A DNA stretch of 64,000 nucleotides from positions 1-64,000 of the forward strand of contig NZ_QLJH01000020.1 of NCBI RefSeq assembly GCF_003951315.1, read 5' to 3'. Source of the stretch: Sphingomonas sp. S-NIH.Pt15_0812 (GTDB lineage Bacteria; Pseudomonadota; Alphaproteobacteria; Sphingomonadales; Sphingomonadaceae). Below the pieces are notes generated by a model, which was not told where the DNA came from, searched no databases, and saw only the letters and a program-made list of their open reading frames with translations. This document shows, piece after piece, positions 43,668 through 51,653 of this stretch (within the stretch, counting starts at the first letter, position 1; each line of letters opens with the position of its first letter). The position numbers and the translations under genes were made by a program.

Positions 43668-44272
43668 TGCAGGTCGCGGTCCTGACCTTCGACGGCTTCA
43701 ACGAACTGGATTCATTCGTGGCCGCCGCGATCATCAACCGGCTGCGCCCGCATGGCTGGGCCGCGCACATCACGGCGCCGACCGAGACGGTGACGTCGTT
43801 GAACGGCGTCACGGTCCACCGTCAGCGGCCACTCGAATTCGTCGAGGAAGCCGATGCGGTACTGATCGGGAGCGGTGTCCGCACGCGTGAGATTGCCGCT
43901 GATCCGGCGATGCTCGCCCGGCTTCGTCTCGATCCGGCGCGGCAGTTGATCGCTGCGCAGTGTTCAGGGACGCTGTTGTTGGCCAGGCTCGGCCTGATCG
44001 GCGATTTGCCAGCCTGCACCGACCTCACCACCAAGCCATGGGTGGTGGAGGCCGGTGTCACGGTCATCGACGCACCGTTCGCCGCTCATGGCAATGTCGC
44101 GACCGCGGGCGGTTGTCTTGCCGCGCCCTATCTCGCCGCATGGCTGATCGCGCGCGGAGGTGAGCCCGAACTGGCGCGCGAGGCACTTCGTTACGTTGCG
44201 CCGGTCGGCGAGAATGCGCGCTTCGTCGACCATGCCATGGCGGTTGTCGAGGGCGAGTTGGCGTTCGCCTGA
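43667..44272 (+). CDS. DJ-1/PfpI family protein
   Basis: A 201-residue class I glutamine amidotransferase-like protein. MQVAVLTFDGFNELDSF opens the fold and the reactive Cys stands in the elbow IAAQCSGTLLLARLGL. FLTDLTTKPWV-like text (ACTDLTTKPWVVEAGV) and GGCLAAPYLAAWLI complete the pattern found in DJ-1/PfpI members annotated as isonitrile hydratase-like or glyoxalase III-like. ATG overlaps the PhzF stop by one base and AAGGG precedes it. Likely co-regulated with PhzF by MocR. Confidence 0.9.
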   Translation: MQVAVLTFDGFNELDSFVAAAIINRLRPHGWAAHITAPTETVTSLNGVTVHRQRPLEFVEEADAVLIGSGVRTREIAADPAMLARLRLDPARQLIAAQCSGTLLLARLGLIGDLPACTDLTTKPWVVEAGVTVIDAPFAAHGNVATAGGCLAAPYLAAWLIARGGEPELAREALRYVAPVGENARFVDHAMAVVEGELAFA

Positions 44273-44312
44273 CCCGCCCGCGCGCTCATCTCTCCGGGGA
44301 CCGCCTTGGGCT

Positions 44313-45344
44313 TCAAGCCTCCTGGCCGTCCCAGCTTTCCAGGACGATCTTGCCGCGCGTGGTGGCGCTCTCGATGCGGCCGTGCGCCTCGATCAGGTTG
44401 GCGGCATTGATCGGCGAGAGCGTGTCGGTCGCCGTGGTGCGAATGCGCCCTTCGTCCACCAGTTCGGCCACCGCGTCCAACAGTCGACCCTGCTCGCCGA
44501 CGTCCGGTGTGTCGAAGAGCGACCGGGTGAACATGAATTCCCAATCGACTGACACCGCCTTGCGCTTGAAGGCGACGACGTCGAGGCTGGTGGGATGGTC
44601 GATCAGCGCGAAGCGCCCCGGCGGCGCGATCAGCTCGGCGATATCGGCCAGATGGCGGTCGGTGTGGGTGGTCGAGAAGACGAAGGCGGGCGCGCCGATC
44701 TCCAGCGCGGCGATCTGCGGTGCCACTGGCCGGGAATGATCGATGACATGATGTGCACCGAGGTCGCGCACCCAGCCTTGCGTCTCGGCGCGCGAGGCGG
44801 TGGCGATCACGGTCAGGTCGGTGCGGGCTCTCGCGATCTGGATCGCCGCGGAACCGACGCCGCCCGCGCCGCCGATGATCAGGACGGCGCGGGCGCCGCC
44901 GGCCGGCTGGTCGTCGACCTTCAACCGGTCAAACAGGGTTTCCCAAGCCGTAATCGCCGTCAGCGGCAACGCCGCCGCCTCCGCGAAGCCGATGCTGCGG
45001 GGGCGATGACCCACGATCCGCTCGTCGACCAGCTGATATTCCGCATTGCTGCCGTCGCGCATCAGATCGCCCGCATAGAAGACCTCGTCACCCACCTTGA
45101 AGCGGCTGGCCTCCGGGCCGACCGCTTCGACCACGCCCGCCGCATCCCAACCGAGGACGCGTTCGTCGCGCCCGTCGAACGGCGCGGCGCCGGCGCGAAC
45201 CTTCGCATCGACCGGGTTTACCGAGATGGCCCGAACTGCGACCAGAATGTCGCGCCCGGTCGGAACGGGTCGTGGCAGTTCTACGTCGACCAGGGCATCG
45301 GCTCGGTCGATTGGGCCGGGTTGATGATAGGCTATGGCGCGCAT
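44313..45344 (-). CDS. Zinc-independent alcohol dehydrogenase/quinone oxidoreductase family protein
   Basis: A 343-residue MDR protein. ISVNPVDAKVRAGAAPF, VLGWDAAGVVEAVGPEASRF and VLIIGGAGGVGSAAIQIARA are signatures of the zinc-binding-lacking QOR/YogA branch. SD AGAAGGAG precedes the ATG. A perfect 8-bp inverted repeat lies upstream (45361-45392), after which the IS5-family element begins 81 bases from the start, so the promoter region is close to, or partly built from, an insertion boundary. Confidence 0.92.
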   Translation of the reverse strand: MRAIAYHQPGPIDRADALVDVELPRPVPTGRDILVAVRAISVNPVDAKVRAGAAPFDGRDERVLGWDAAGVVEAVGPEASRFKVGDEVFYAGDLMRDGSNAEYQLVDERIVGHRPRSIGFAEAAALPLTAITAWETLFDRLKVDDQPAGGARAVLIIGGAGGVGSAAIQIARARTDLTVIATASRAETQGWVRDLGAHHVIDHSRPVAPQIAALEIGAPAFVFSTTHTDRHLADIAELIAPPGRFALIDHPTSLDVVAFKRKAVSVDWEFMFTRSLFDTPDVGEQGRLLDAVAELVDEGRIRTTATDTLSPINAANLIEAHGRIESATTRGKIVLESWDGQEA

Positions 45345-45360
45345 GGGTCTTGCTCCTTCT

Positions 45361-45392
45361 GCTGACGCACGCGAGATAGGGACGGCGTCAGC
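45361..45392. promoter_or_regulatory. Inverted repeat upstream of quinone oxidoreductase
   Basis: GCTGACGC (45361-45368) and GCGTCAGC (45385-45392) are exact reverse complements with a 16-base centre, 17 bases before the oxidoreductase start on the minus strand. It looks like an operator for a dimeric regulator, but no regulator gene now lies next to it; the adjacent side is occupied by insertion sequences. Confidence 0.5.
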
Positions 45393-45424
45393 TTATGTCG
45401 TAGGCAAAAAAACGCCCATAGTGT

Positions 45425-46221
45425 CTAGGCATCGTGGACAAAGGGTAGCCACAGCAAGACTGATGCGAGGCTGACGAAGCCGATGTAAAACTCGGCGGTT
45501 TTGTCATATCGGGTGGCGACCCTTCGCCAATTCTTGAGTTTGTTGAACAGTCGCTCGATCTGGTTGCGCCAACGGTACTTGACCCGATCATGCGCAGCCG
45601 GATTGCGACGGTTGCGCCGAGCCGGGATTACGGCCTCGACGTTTATGCTGGTCAGGGTGTCGCGAACCGCGTCGCTGTCATAGCCTTTATCAGCAAGCAG
45701 AGCGTCGATCCGGTCAGCGATCATGCGTATCAGAGGGCCGAAGCCTTGCGTATCGTGCGCCTGGCCCGGCGTCAGGACGAAGGCGAGCGGGCGACCTCTG
45801 GCATCGCAGCGGGCGTGGAGTTTGGTGGTAAAGCCGCCGCGCGATCGGCCAAGCGCCTCGGCCTCGCCAGTCCCTTTTTTATGCCCACGGCACAATGATG
45901 TGCCCGGATGACCGTACTGTCGATCATGTCGGCCCGGCCATCGCGTTCCACCGCACCGGCCAGCGTTTCCAGCATGGCGTCGAACACACCCGTCGTCGCC
46001 CAGCGACGGTAGCAGCGGAACACGCTGTTCCACTTGCCATATTCCTCCGGCAGATGCCGCCACTGCGCACCCGTCCGCGCGATCCACATCATGCCCTCGG
46101 AGAAGGGGCGGTTGTCACCAGCGGGACGACAGCCACGTCCGCGCTCGGCCGGTAGCAGCGGCCCAATCAGCGACCATTCCTCATCCGACAAACCGATCCG
46201 CTCGCCCAAGCCTGCCTCCAA
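45425..46221 (-). CDS. IS5-family transposase, orfA-orfB joined by -1 frameshift
   Basis: A DDE transposase of about 265 residues made from two frames. OrfA (46221 to 45772 alone) has LSDEEWSLIGPLLP and WRHLPEEYGKWNSVFRCYRR; the second frame (to 45425) has RGGFTTKLHARCDARGRPLA, LLADKGYDSDAVRDTL and RNQIERLFNKLKNWRRVATR, supplying the catalytic D and E residues. The frames meet at AAAAAAGGG on the minus strand (45880-45872), a classic programmed -1 site. Its TAG stop lies in the flanking CTAG. Probably functional. Confidence 0.9.
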
Positions 46222-46274
46222 AAGGCAGCCTTGAATCAGTGGCCAATTACGCCGTCAAGCTTTGTCCACGATGC
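45429..46274 (-). mobile_element. IS5-family (IS427-like) insertion sequence, complete
   Basis: An 846-bp element bounded by perfect 15-bp terminal inverted repeats GCATCGTGGACAAAG (45429-45443, and its complement at 46260-46274). CTAG flanks it on both sides (45425-45428 and 46275-46278), consistent with a duplicated target. It carries one transposase split into two frames joined by an A6G slippery run, the hallmark of the IS427 group. Confidence 0.9.
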
Positions 46275-46278
46275 CTAG

Positions 46279-47392
46279 CATTACAGTTGCGTTTTTGATC
46301 GGACATGCGCGCGTCGAGCGGCAGCTTGACGGGCGCGTCGCCAGCATGACCATGCGATGACGTGACGAGGCGCGATGCGCCGCTGTGCCAGCCTGATGAC
46401 GATACGGCGGATTTCCTGGACGGACCAGCGGATCAGGTCCGTGGTATCGTCCAGGGTCTTTTTGGGGGCGTGGCATTGGCGCGGGTGCGGATGGCCGCCA
46501 GCATCGCGAAGGCCAGCATGACGAGCGAGACGTGCCGGTGCCAGCCATGCCAGGAGCGGGTTTCGTTATGGTCGAGGCCAAGTTCGTTCTTCGCCGTCTC
46601 GAAGCTGTCTTCGATGTCCCAGCGATGCCCTTCCACCCCGACGAGGGTTTCGATGGTCGTGCCGGCCGGGCACCAGGTGGTGAAGAAGGCGAGGTCGTCA
46701 CCGGCGCCGTAGACCGCATCCGCCGCGACCCAGGCAAACGGCATGTCGGCGGCGATCGCGCGCTCGATCATTTGCACCGCCAGCGCCGGCTTGGTGGCGA
46801 ATGCCGTGCCCTCCGGCACATGCGCGGCCGCCAGGCGGGCCGGGTCAGCCGTCCAGCTCTTGGGCAGGTAAAGCGCCCGGTCAACGAAAGCATGGCCCCT
46901 GGTCGAGACATAAGCGGCGAATACGCCGATCTGGCAGTTGGTCACCTTGCCGGCCGACCCGGTGTACTGGCGCCCCACGCCGCATGACGCCTTGCCCTGT
47001 TTCAGGAACCCGGTCTCGTCGATGACCAGCACCGCATCATCGGTGCCAAGATGTTCGACGGCATAGTCGCGCACGATGTCGCGCAGCGCATCCGCATCCC
47101 ACCGCCCGCGCCCCAGGATCGCCTGCTGCCGCCATGGCCCGGCATCGCCCGCCGCCTCGGCACGCATCCACCCGGTCTTGCGGCGCTCGTCCCCCAGCAA
47201 GCCATCCAGAAAACTGTTCGCCGATGCTGCCACACGCGCCTGGCTGAACAAGGGCCGCATCCGCGCCTTCACCTCGCGCAGCGATGATGCCCAAAGCTCC
47301 AGCGTCGCCTCGATCGATGCCCCCGTCACCACGACCTCCCTCGTCATGGTCACCCATTGATTCAGAACACGATCAAGAACGCAACTGTAATG
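46279..47392 (-). mobile_element. IS701-family insertion sequence
   Basis: A 1,114-bp element. The left end 46279-46301 and the complement of 47370-47392 agree at 22 of 23 positions, both starting CATTACAGTTGCG. CTAG stands at both borders (46275-46278 and 47393-47396). Its left CTAG is also the right CTAG of the IS5-family element, so the two elements are back to back with one shared target copy. Confidence 0.9.
46281..47347 (-). pseudogene. IS701-family transposase, single-base frameshift
   Basis: A DDE_5-type transposase. The main frame (47347 to 46433) has WMRAEAAGDAGPWRQQAILG, VLVIDETGFLKQGKASCGVG and WVAADAVYGAGDDLAFF, with Asp residues of the active site, and GHRWDIEDSFETAKNELGLD with the Glu. 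After NATPPK it runs out of frame to a TGA at 46433. In the next frame the expected end continues (KTLDDTTDLIRWSVQEIRRI, then RRIAPRHVIAWSCWRRARQ) to a TAA at 46281. The break is an A5 run (46459-46463) where A6 would restore the frame: a one-base loss or a sequencing error. About 355 residues when restored. Confidence 0.85.
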
Positions 47393-47579
47393 CTAGCAGC
47401 CGAGCTGGTCGGCCAGATCAGTGAAGCTGTTCGCCTTCCGATTCCGATCTTCCCGCTGATGAGGTCGCGCCAGCCCATTCGGGCAAGCTGCGGCGTCGGA
47501 GCCATGTAGCAGAAATGCACTACATCATAGGTATATGGGCACGATATGACCGCGGTTTACGCGATGCTAACCTCAAGGC

Positions 47580-47780
47580 ATGAGCGAGCAATCTGATCCA
47601 TATTCCGACCCTATCGAACGTGTTGGCGCGGAGGAGCGAGATTACCTGCTTGCTCGTGCCGCGGCCCACCGGGCAATGGCGGAAGGGTCGAACGAGGCAG
47701 GACCAAGGCTGATCCATTCCCGCCTGGAGGAGCTCTACCGCGAGAGAGCTGCCACGCTCGGCCTGGTAGGTCAGGACTAG
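47580..47780 (+). CDS. Hypothetical small acidic protein
   Basis: A 66-codon frame: acidic, N-terminal SEQSDPYSDPIERVGAEERD then helical LLARAAAHRAMAEGSNEAGP and LIHSRLEELYRERAATLGLV. The composition is protein-like and the second half could be an amphipathic helix pair. No strong ribosome site is seen (CTCAAGGC upstream). I do not recognise the family. First gene after the insertion sequences and ahead of the stress genes. Confidence 0.5.
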   Translation: MSEQSDPYSDPIERVGAEERDYLLARAAAHRAMAEGSNEAGPRLIHSRLEELYRERAATLGLVGQD

Positions 47781-47800
47781 CAACTGGTACAACGATACCA

Positions 47801-47825
47801 GGAACACGCATCACTGCCGTGAGTT
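47801..47825 (+). promoter_or_regulatory. Candidate EcfG-type promoter for stress island
   Basis: GGAAC (47801-47805), 16-base spacer, AGTT (47822-47825), one mismatch from the EcfG -10 CGTT. It is about 50 bases before the lipoprotein start and heads a run of seven genes of stress-linked families, which makes general stress control plausible. Pattern match only. Confidence 0.4.
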
Positions 47826-47877
47826 AGTGCGTCCGGACCGGCCGTTTTTCGCTGCAGGGGTCCAGGAGGACCCACCG

Positions 47878-48198
47878 ATGCGATTGCTGGCCATGGCGCT
47901 GATTGGCGCAACCACTTTGACGGCCTGTGCGGCACCTGCCACCCGGATATCCGCGGGCCTGCAGCGCTACGGTCTGGACGAGCCGCGCTCGGATTGCGTC
48001 GGCGGCCGCCTGCAGAACGACCTGTCGCTTGGCCAGCTGCAACAACTCGGGCGTGCTGCGGCCGCCTATCGCCAAGAAGATAGCGATCCAACGAAGCTGA
48101 CCGTCAGCGACCTTGTGCGCGTAGCGGGTGAAATGAAGGATCCCGCCATTGCATTGGCGGTAGGCAAGGCCGCCGCAGGCTGCGGCGTGCTGCCCTGA
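47878..48198 (+). CDS. Small lipoprotein
   Basis: A 106-residue protein. The leader RLLAMALIGATTLTACAA has a lipobox LTAC, so the mature form is lipid-anchored. The rest is mostly helical (LQNDLSLGQLQQLGRAAAAY) with a final Cys that could pair with another (SDCVGGR). AGGAGG lies 8 bases before the ATG. No function recognised. It precedes the CsbD gene and likely shares its promoter. Confidence 0.8.
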   Translation: MRLLAMALIGATTLTACAAPATRISAGLQRYGLDEPRSDCVGGRLQNDLSLGQLQQLGRAAAAYRQEDSDPTKLTVSDLVRVAGEMKDPAIALAVGKAAAGCGVLP

Positions 48199-48237
48199 CC
48201 CACCTTGCCTACCTCTAATTTCACAAGGGATCCGAAG

Positions 48238-48603
48238 ATGAACAAGGACGAATTTCAAGGCGGCGCACGCTATGTCGAAGGCAAGGTCGAGAAGGCGATC
48301 GGCGATGGCGTCGACAGCCGCGACTGGACAGTCGCTGGCATGGTCGATCAGGTCGCAGGCGCGGCGCAGCATGGTTATGGCCGCGCCCGTTCCATCGTCG
48401 AAGATGCCATCGATGGCGCCCCCGATCTCGCCGAGGAGGCCGGCGACCGTGTGAAGATAGCGGCCGGACGCCTGGCCGACACGGCCGAGCGCGGTGGCAA
48501 AGCGGCCGCACAGACGGTGCACGACAGCCCGGTGCTCTGGGCTGTGGCCGCAGCGCTCGGTGCCTATGCGCTCGCCTGGTTCGTCCATGGTCGGCGGGAC
48601 TGA
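48238..48603 (+). CDS. CsbD family stress protein with C-terminal membrane helix
   Basis: A 121-residue protein. MNKDEFQGGARYVEGKVEKA and IGDGVDSRDWTVAGMVDQVA is the CsbD pattern (short helical stress protein); the end LWAVAAALGAYALAWFV is a membrane helix, so a membrane-tethered CsbD. The alternating Ala/Asp/Lys helices resemble ElaB/YqjD-type ribosome- or membrane-associated proteins. ATG chosen with AAGGGA upstream. CsbD proteins are strongly induced by general stress but have no known activity. Confidence 0.85.
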   Translation: MNKDEFQGGARYVEGKVEKAIGDGVDSRDWTVAGMVDQVAGAAQHGYGRARSIVEDAIDGAPDLAEEAGDRVKIAAGRLADTAERGGKAAAQTVHDSPVLWAVAAALGAYALAWFVHGRRD

Positions 48604-48611
48604 CGCAAATC

Positions 48612-50132
48612 ATGACCGAGGCATCGTTCAAGACCCTGAGGGAAACGGCTGATCTGCGCCATTTGCGTCAGATCATTGTCGGTCTGGACGAGGGCGTGAT
48701 CCTGATCGACCCCGATCAGAGCCTGCTCTGGGCCAATGATGCCGCACTGGCGATGCACGGCGTCACTGATATCACCGATCTGGGTGCGACGGTGGACGAG
48801 TATCGTCGTCGCTTCCAGTTGCGTTATCGCAACAACCACCGCGTCGAAGCCGATGACTACCCGGTTGAACGTGTCGTGGCCGGGGACTCCTTCTCCGAGG
48901 TGGTGGTGGAGGTGACTGTCGCCGGCGAGGACGAGCCACGCTGGGTACATCAGGTGCGCAGCTTGGTGCTCAACGATACGGACGATGGCGAACCGGCCTG
49001 CCTAGTGCTCGTCATCCAGGACGTGTCCGCACGGTACGAGGCGGAGGATCGGTTCGAGCAGTCGTTCAACGCAAATCCGGCACCGGCGGTCATCTGTCGG
49101 TTGCGCGACCTCCGCTTCGTCAAGGTCAACCAGGGATTTCTGGAGATGACCGGCCATGGGCGCGACCAGGTGCTGGGCAAAACGGTTTACGACGTCGACG
49201 TGCTGCGGAAGGCCGATCAGCTTGAACTGGCCAAGGAGCGGCTGAACGAGCGACGTACCATTCCGCAGATGGAGGCCGAACTGGCATTGCCGAGGGGTGG
49301 CACCAAACTGGTCATCGTCGCGGGCCAGCCAATCGATATGGGCGATGAGCCCAGCATGTTGTTCACCTTCGCCGACCTGGAGCCTCGGCGCCAGGCGCAG
49401 GACGCGCTGCGTCATAGCGAGGACCGCTTCACCCGCACCTTCCAGATGGCACCGGTGCCAATGGCGATCGGCGCGCGCGATGGGCACGTGCTGTGCGAGG
49501 TCAATGCCAGCTTCACCACCATGACTGGCTATGCCGGAAGCGAGATCATCGGCCGACCGCTAGGCGAGGTAAAGCTTTGGCAGAGCGACGCGATCCGGCG
49601 CCATATCGAAGCGGTGATCGATGCCGGCGGCGACCTGCGGGGGTATGAAACCTGTATCCACGCCAAGGACGGTGCCCGGATCGACTGCATCGTGTCGACG
49701 GAGGCTATTCGGCTCGGCGACGACACCTGCGTCCTGTGGGCGTTCCAAGACATCACCCAGCGCAAGGCGACCGAGGTCGAGCTGGTCGAAGCAATCGAAG
49801 CGGTGATGAAAGACACCAGCTGGTTCAGTCGCACCGTCATGGACAAGCTGACCCGGCTGCGGGCGCCGCAGAATGCCGCCGACGGTCCGGGGCTCGACGA
49901 TCTGACCTCGCGCGAACGCGACGTGCTGGCGCTGATCTGTCGCGGCCATGACGATAAGACAATTGCCCGAACGTTGAAAGTCGCCAGCAACACAGTGCGT
50001 AATCACGTCGCGCGCATCTACGCCAAGATCGGCGTCAACCGCCGTCTCGCCGCCGTGGCCTGGGCCCGTGCTCGTGGTTTCGATGGGGAGGGTGTCGTGA
50101 TTGACACCCATGCTGGAGAGAGAAGGCCATGA
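48612..50132 (+). CDS. Triple-PAS LuxR-type transcriptional regulator
   Basis: A 506-residue cytosolic sensor-regulator. Three PAS domains: about 15-130 (GLDEGVILIDPDQSLLWAND), 150-265 (FNANPAPAVICRLRDLRFVK then VNQGFLEMTGHGRDQVLGK) and 275-385 (FQMAPVPMAIGARDGHVLCE). The end (about 432-495) is a LuxR HTH: LTSRERDVLALICRGHDDKT and VASNTVRNHVARIYAKIGV. There is no membrane segment, kinase or receiver domain, so it would link an intracellular signal directly to DNA binding. Overlaps the following CsbD-like gene by 4 bases. Confidence 0.93.
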   Translation: MTEASFKTLRETADLRHLRQIIVGLDEGVILIDPDQSLLWANDAALAMHGVTDITDLGATVDEYRRRFQLRYRNNHRVEADDYPVERVVAGDSFSEVVVEVTVAGEDEPRWVHQVRSLVLNDTDDGEPACLVLVIQDVSARYEAEDRFEQSFNANPAPAVICRLRDLRFVKVNQGFLEMTGHGRDQVLGKTVYDVDVLRKADQLELAKERLNERRTIPQMEAELALPRGGTKLVIVAGQPIDMGDEPSMLFTFADLEPRRQAQDALRHSEDRFTRTFQMAPVPMAIGARDGHVLCEVNASFTTMTGYAGSEIIGRPLGEVKLWQSDAIRRHIEAVIDAGGDLRGYETCIHAKDGARIDCIVSTEAIRLGDDTCVLWAFQDITQRKATEVELVEAIEAVMKDTSWFSRTVMDKLTRLRAPQNAADGPGLDDLTSRERDVLALICRGHDDKTIARTLKVASNTVRNHVARIYAKIGVNRRLAAVAWARARGFDGEGVVIDTHAGERRP

Positions 50133-50317
50133 CCAAGCGGCGCACCTCCAACGGCCAGCCGTCCGGCGACGTCAAGGCCGCCAGCGTTCGCGAGGCCAAG
50201 GCCTCCGTCCACGAGGCGATCGGCAAGCTGATCGGCGACGATGCGGCAGAGGCTCAGGGCATCGCCGAGAAACATGCCGCCCGGAGCGAGCGGAAGAATT
50301 CCCGATCGCCGCGCTGA
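50129..50317 (+). CDS. CsbD-like small protein
   Basis: A 62-residue hydrophilic protein. The core SVHEAIGKLIGDDAAEAQGI with following AEKHAA matches the CsbD repeat (EaiGKltGD...GkaEk). The N-terminus is basic (TKRRTSNGQPSG). Start overlaps the regulator stop as ATGA. Probably a stress-induced helper regulated by the PAS-LuxR protein. Confidence 0.75.
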   Translation: MTKRRTSNGQPSGDVKAASVREAKASVHEAIGKLIGDDAAEAQGIAEKHAARSERKNSRSPR

Positions 50318-50352
50318 TTGCCCGGCGATCCATTGTTCAAACAGGAGTGAAT

Positions 50353-51234
50353 ATGGCTACCAAGGTTACCACCGGCGTCTTGCCGGCCGATGAGGCATAT
50401 GCCAGCAAGATGCCCACCCGACTGTCCTGGGGCGCGATCTTCGCGGGCGTCGTCATCGCGGTTGCAGTGCAGCTCGTGCTTGGCATCCTGGGGGCGGGCA
50501 TCGGTCTGACCATGGTCGATCCGGTTCAGGGCACGACCCCTGGCGCGGCGGGGTTCGGGATCGGTGCCGGCATCTTCTGGCTGATCACCACGGTTCTGGC
50601 GTTGGGGGCGGGCGGCTATGCCGCGGCGCGCGTGGCCGGTGTATATGAACGGTTCGACGCGCTGGTCCATGGCTTGGTCGTCTGGGGCGTGACGCTGATC
50701 CTGACGCTCTACCTGCTGACCTCGGCGGTCGGCGGCATCATCGGTGGCGCATTCCGCACCGTCGGCTCGGTCGCCGGTGCGGCCGGTAGCACCGTTGGTG
50801 CTGCGGCTCCGGCGGCCGCATCGGTGGCCGGCATCGACCCGTCCGACGTCCGCAGCGAAGCAGCTGCCTATCTGTCCGATGCGCCAAGCGACCCTGCGCA
50901 GATGACCTCGGAGCAGGCGCAGAAGGAAATCGCCAAGGAACTGCCGACCTTGGCGCGCGGTGGCGTGGAAGGGGAGCAAGCAGAAAGCCGGATCGTCGAC
51001 ATCGTCGCGGCGCAGCGCAAGATCAGCCGCGCCGAAGCGCAGGCGCAGGTGACACGGGCCAAGCGGCAGTTCGTCCGCACCAAGGATCAGGCCGTCGCCA
51101 CCGCCAAGTCGGCGACCGACAAGGCTGCGGGCGCGGCTGCAGGCACATCCTTCGTGCTGGTGCTGGCGCTGCTCGTCGGCGCCGGAGCGGCAGGTTTCGG
51201 CGCGACGGCGGCTACCCGCCGCAAGTTGCGCTGA
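50353..51234 (+). CDS. Glycine/alanine-rich membrane protein
   Basis: A 293-residue protein. Helices: WGAIFAGVVIAVAVQLVLGI, AGIFWLITTVLALGAGGYAA, GLVVWGVTLILTLYLLTSAV, and a C-terminal FVLVLALLVGAGAAGFGATA. Between them is a soluble helical part with SEQAQKEIAKELPTLARGG and RKISRAEAQAQVTRAKRQFV. The pattern (conserved RLSWGAIFAGVVIA start) occurs in many sphingomonad and rhizobial stress-linked membrane proteins without known role. The ATG at 50353 has ACAGGAG 6 bases upstream. Confidence 0.85.
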   Translation: MATKVTTGVLPADEAYASKMPTRLSWGAIFAGVVIAVAVQLVLGILGAGIGLTMVDPVQGTTPGAAGFGIGAGIFWLITTVLALGAGGYAAARVAGVYERFDALVHGLVVWGVTLILTLYLLTSAVGGIIGGAFRTVGSVAGAAGSTVGAAAPAAASVAGIDPSDVRSEAAAYLSDAPSDPAQMTSEQAQKEIAKELPTLARGGVEGEQAESRIVDIVAAQRKISRAEAQAQVTRAKRQFVRTKDQAVATAKSATDKAAGAAAGTSFVLVLALLVGAGAAGFGATAATRRKLR

Positions 51235-51307
51235 ATGTTGGTGGCGGGCTCCAGCGAACCGGGTCCGCCACGCCCTATCTTCGACAAATCTATGGAAAGG
51301 CAGAGTG

Positions 51308-51451
51308 ATGAGCAAGAAACCGGGATTGAGCCTTGTGCTGGCGACCATCATCTCGCTGAGCGCATGCAACACGGTAAACGGTGCAGGCAAAGATCTGAAA
51401 TCCGCAGGCTCGGCGGTATCGGACGCATCGGGCGAAAACAAGAAGAGATAG
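51308..51451 (+). CDS. Entericidin A/B family lipoprotein
   Basis: A 47-residue lipoprotein. The leader SLVLATIISLSACNTV has a lipobox (LSAC) and the mature part CNTVNGAGKDLKSAGSAVSD is the entericidin signature (CNTxxGxGxDxxxxGxxI-like). AAAGG lies 7 bases before the ATG. Entericidins are stationary-phase/stress lipoproteins of the envelope. Last gene of the stress island; short enough to be missed by length cut-offs. Confidence 0.9.
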   Translation: MSKKPGLSLVLATIISLSACNTVNGAGKDLKSAGSAVSDASGENKKR

Positions 51452-51653
51452 GTCAAAAGATGTGCCTGTGATCACGGGCGCATCCCATATTCTTTGACGT
51501 ACGAGACAGAGCAGATCGAACCGCGGCTTTTTGTAACGCAGGGCGGATTTCGCTTTTAACAGCGAGCGGATGTCTGAAGTTGTGCGGCACGTTGAAGGTG
51601 TAGAATGTCTGCTACTTGGTCTATGCAGGCGGGAAGTTAACGCATTGTCGTAG

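Noticed and set aside
51452..51653. Gap after the entericidin gene examined for RNA genes or a promoter.
   Set aside because: Nothing convincing; no tRNA-like cloverleaf, no strong dyad.
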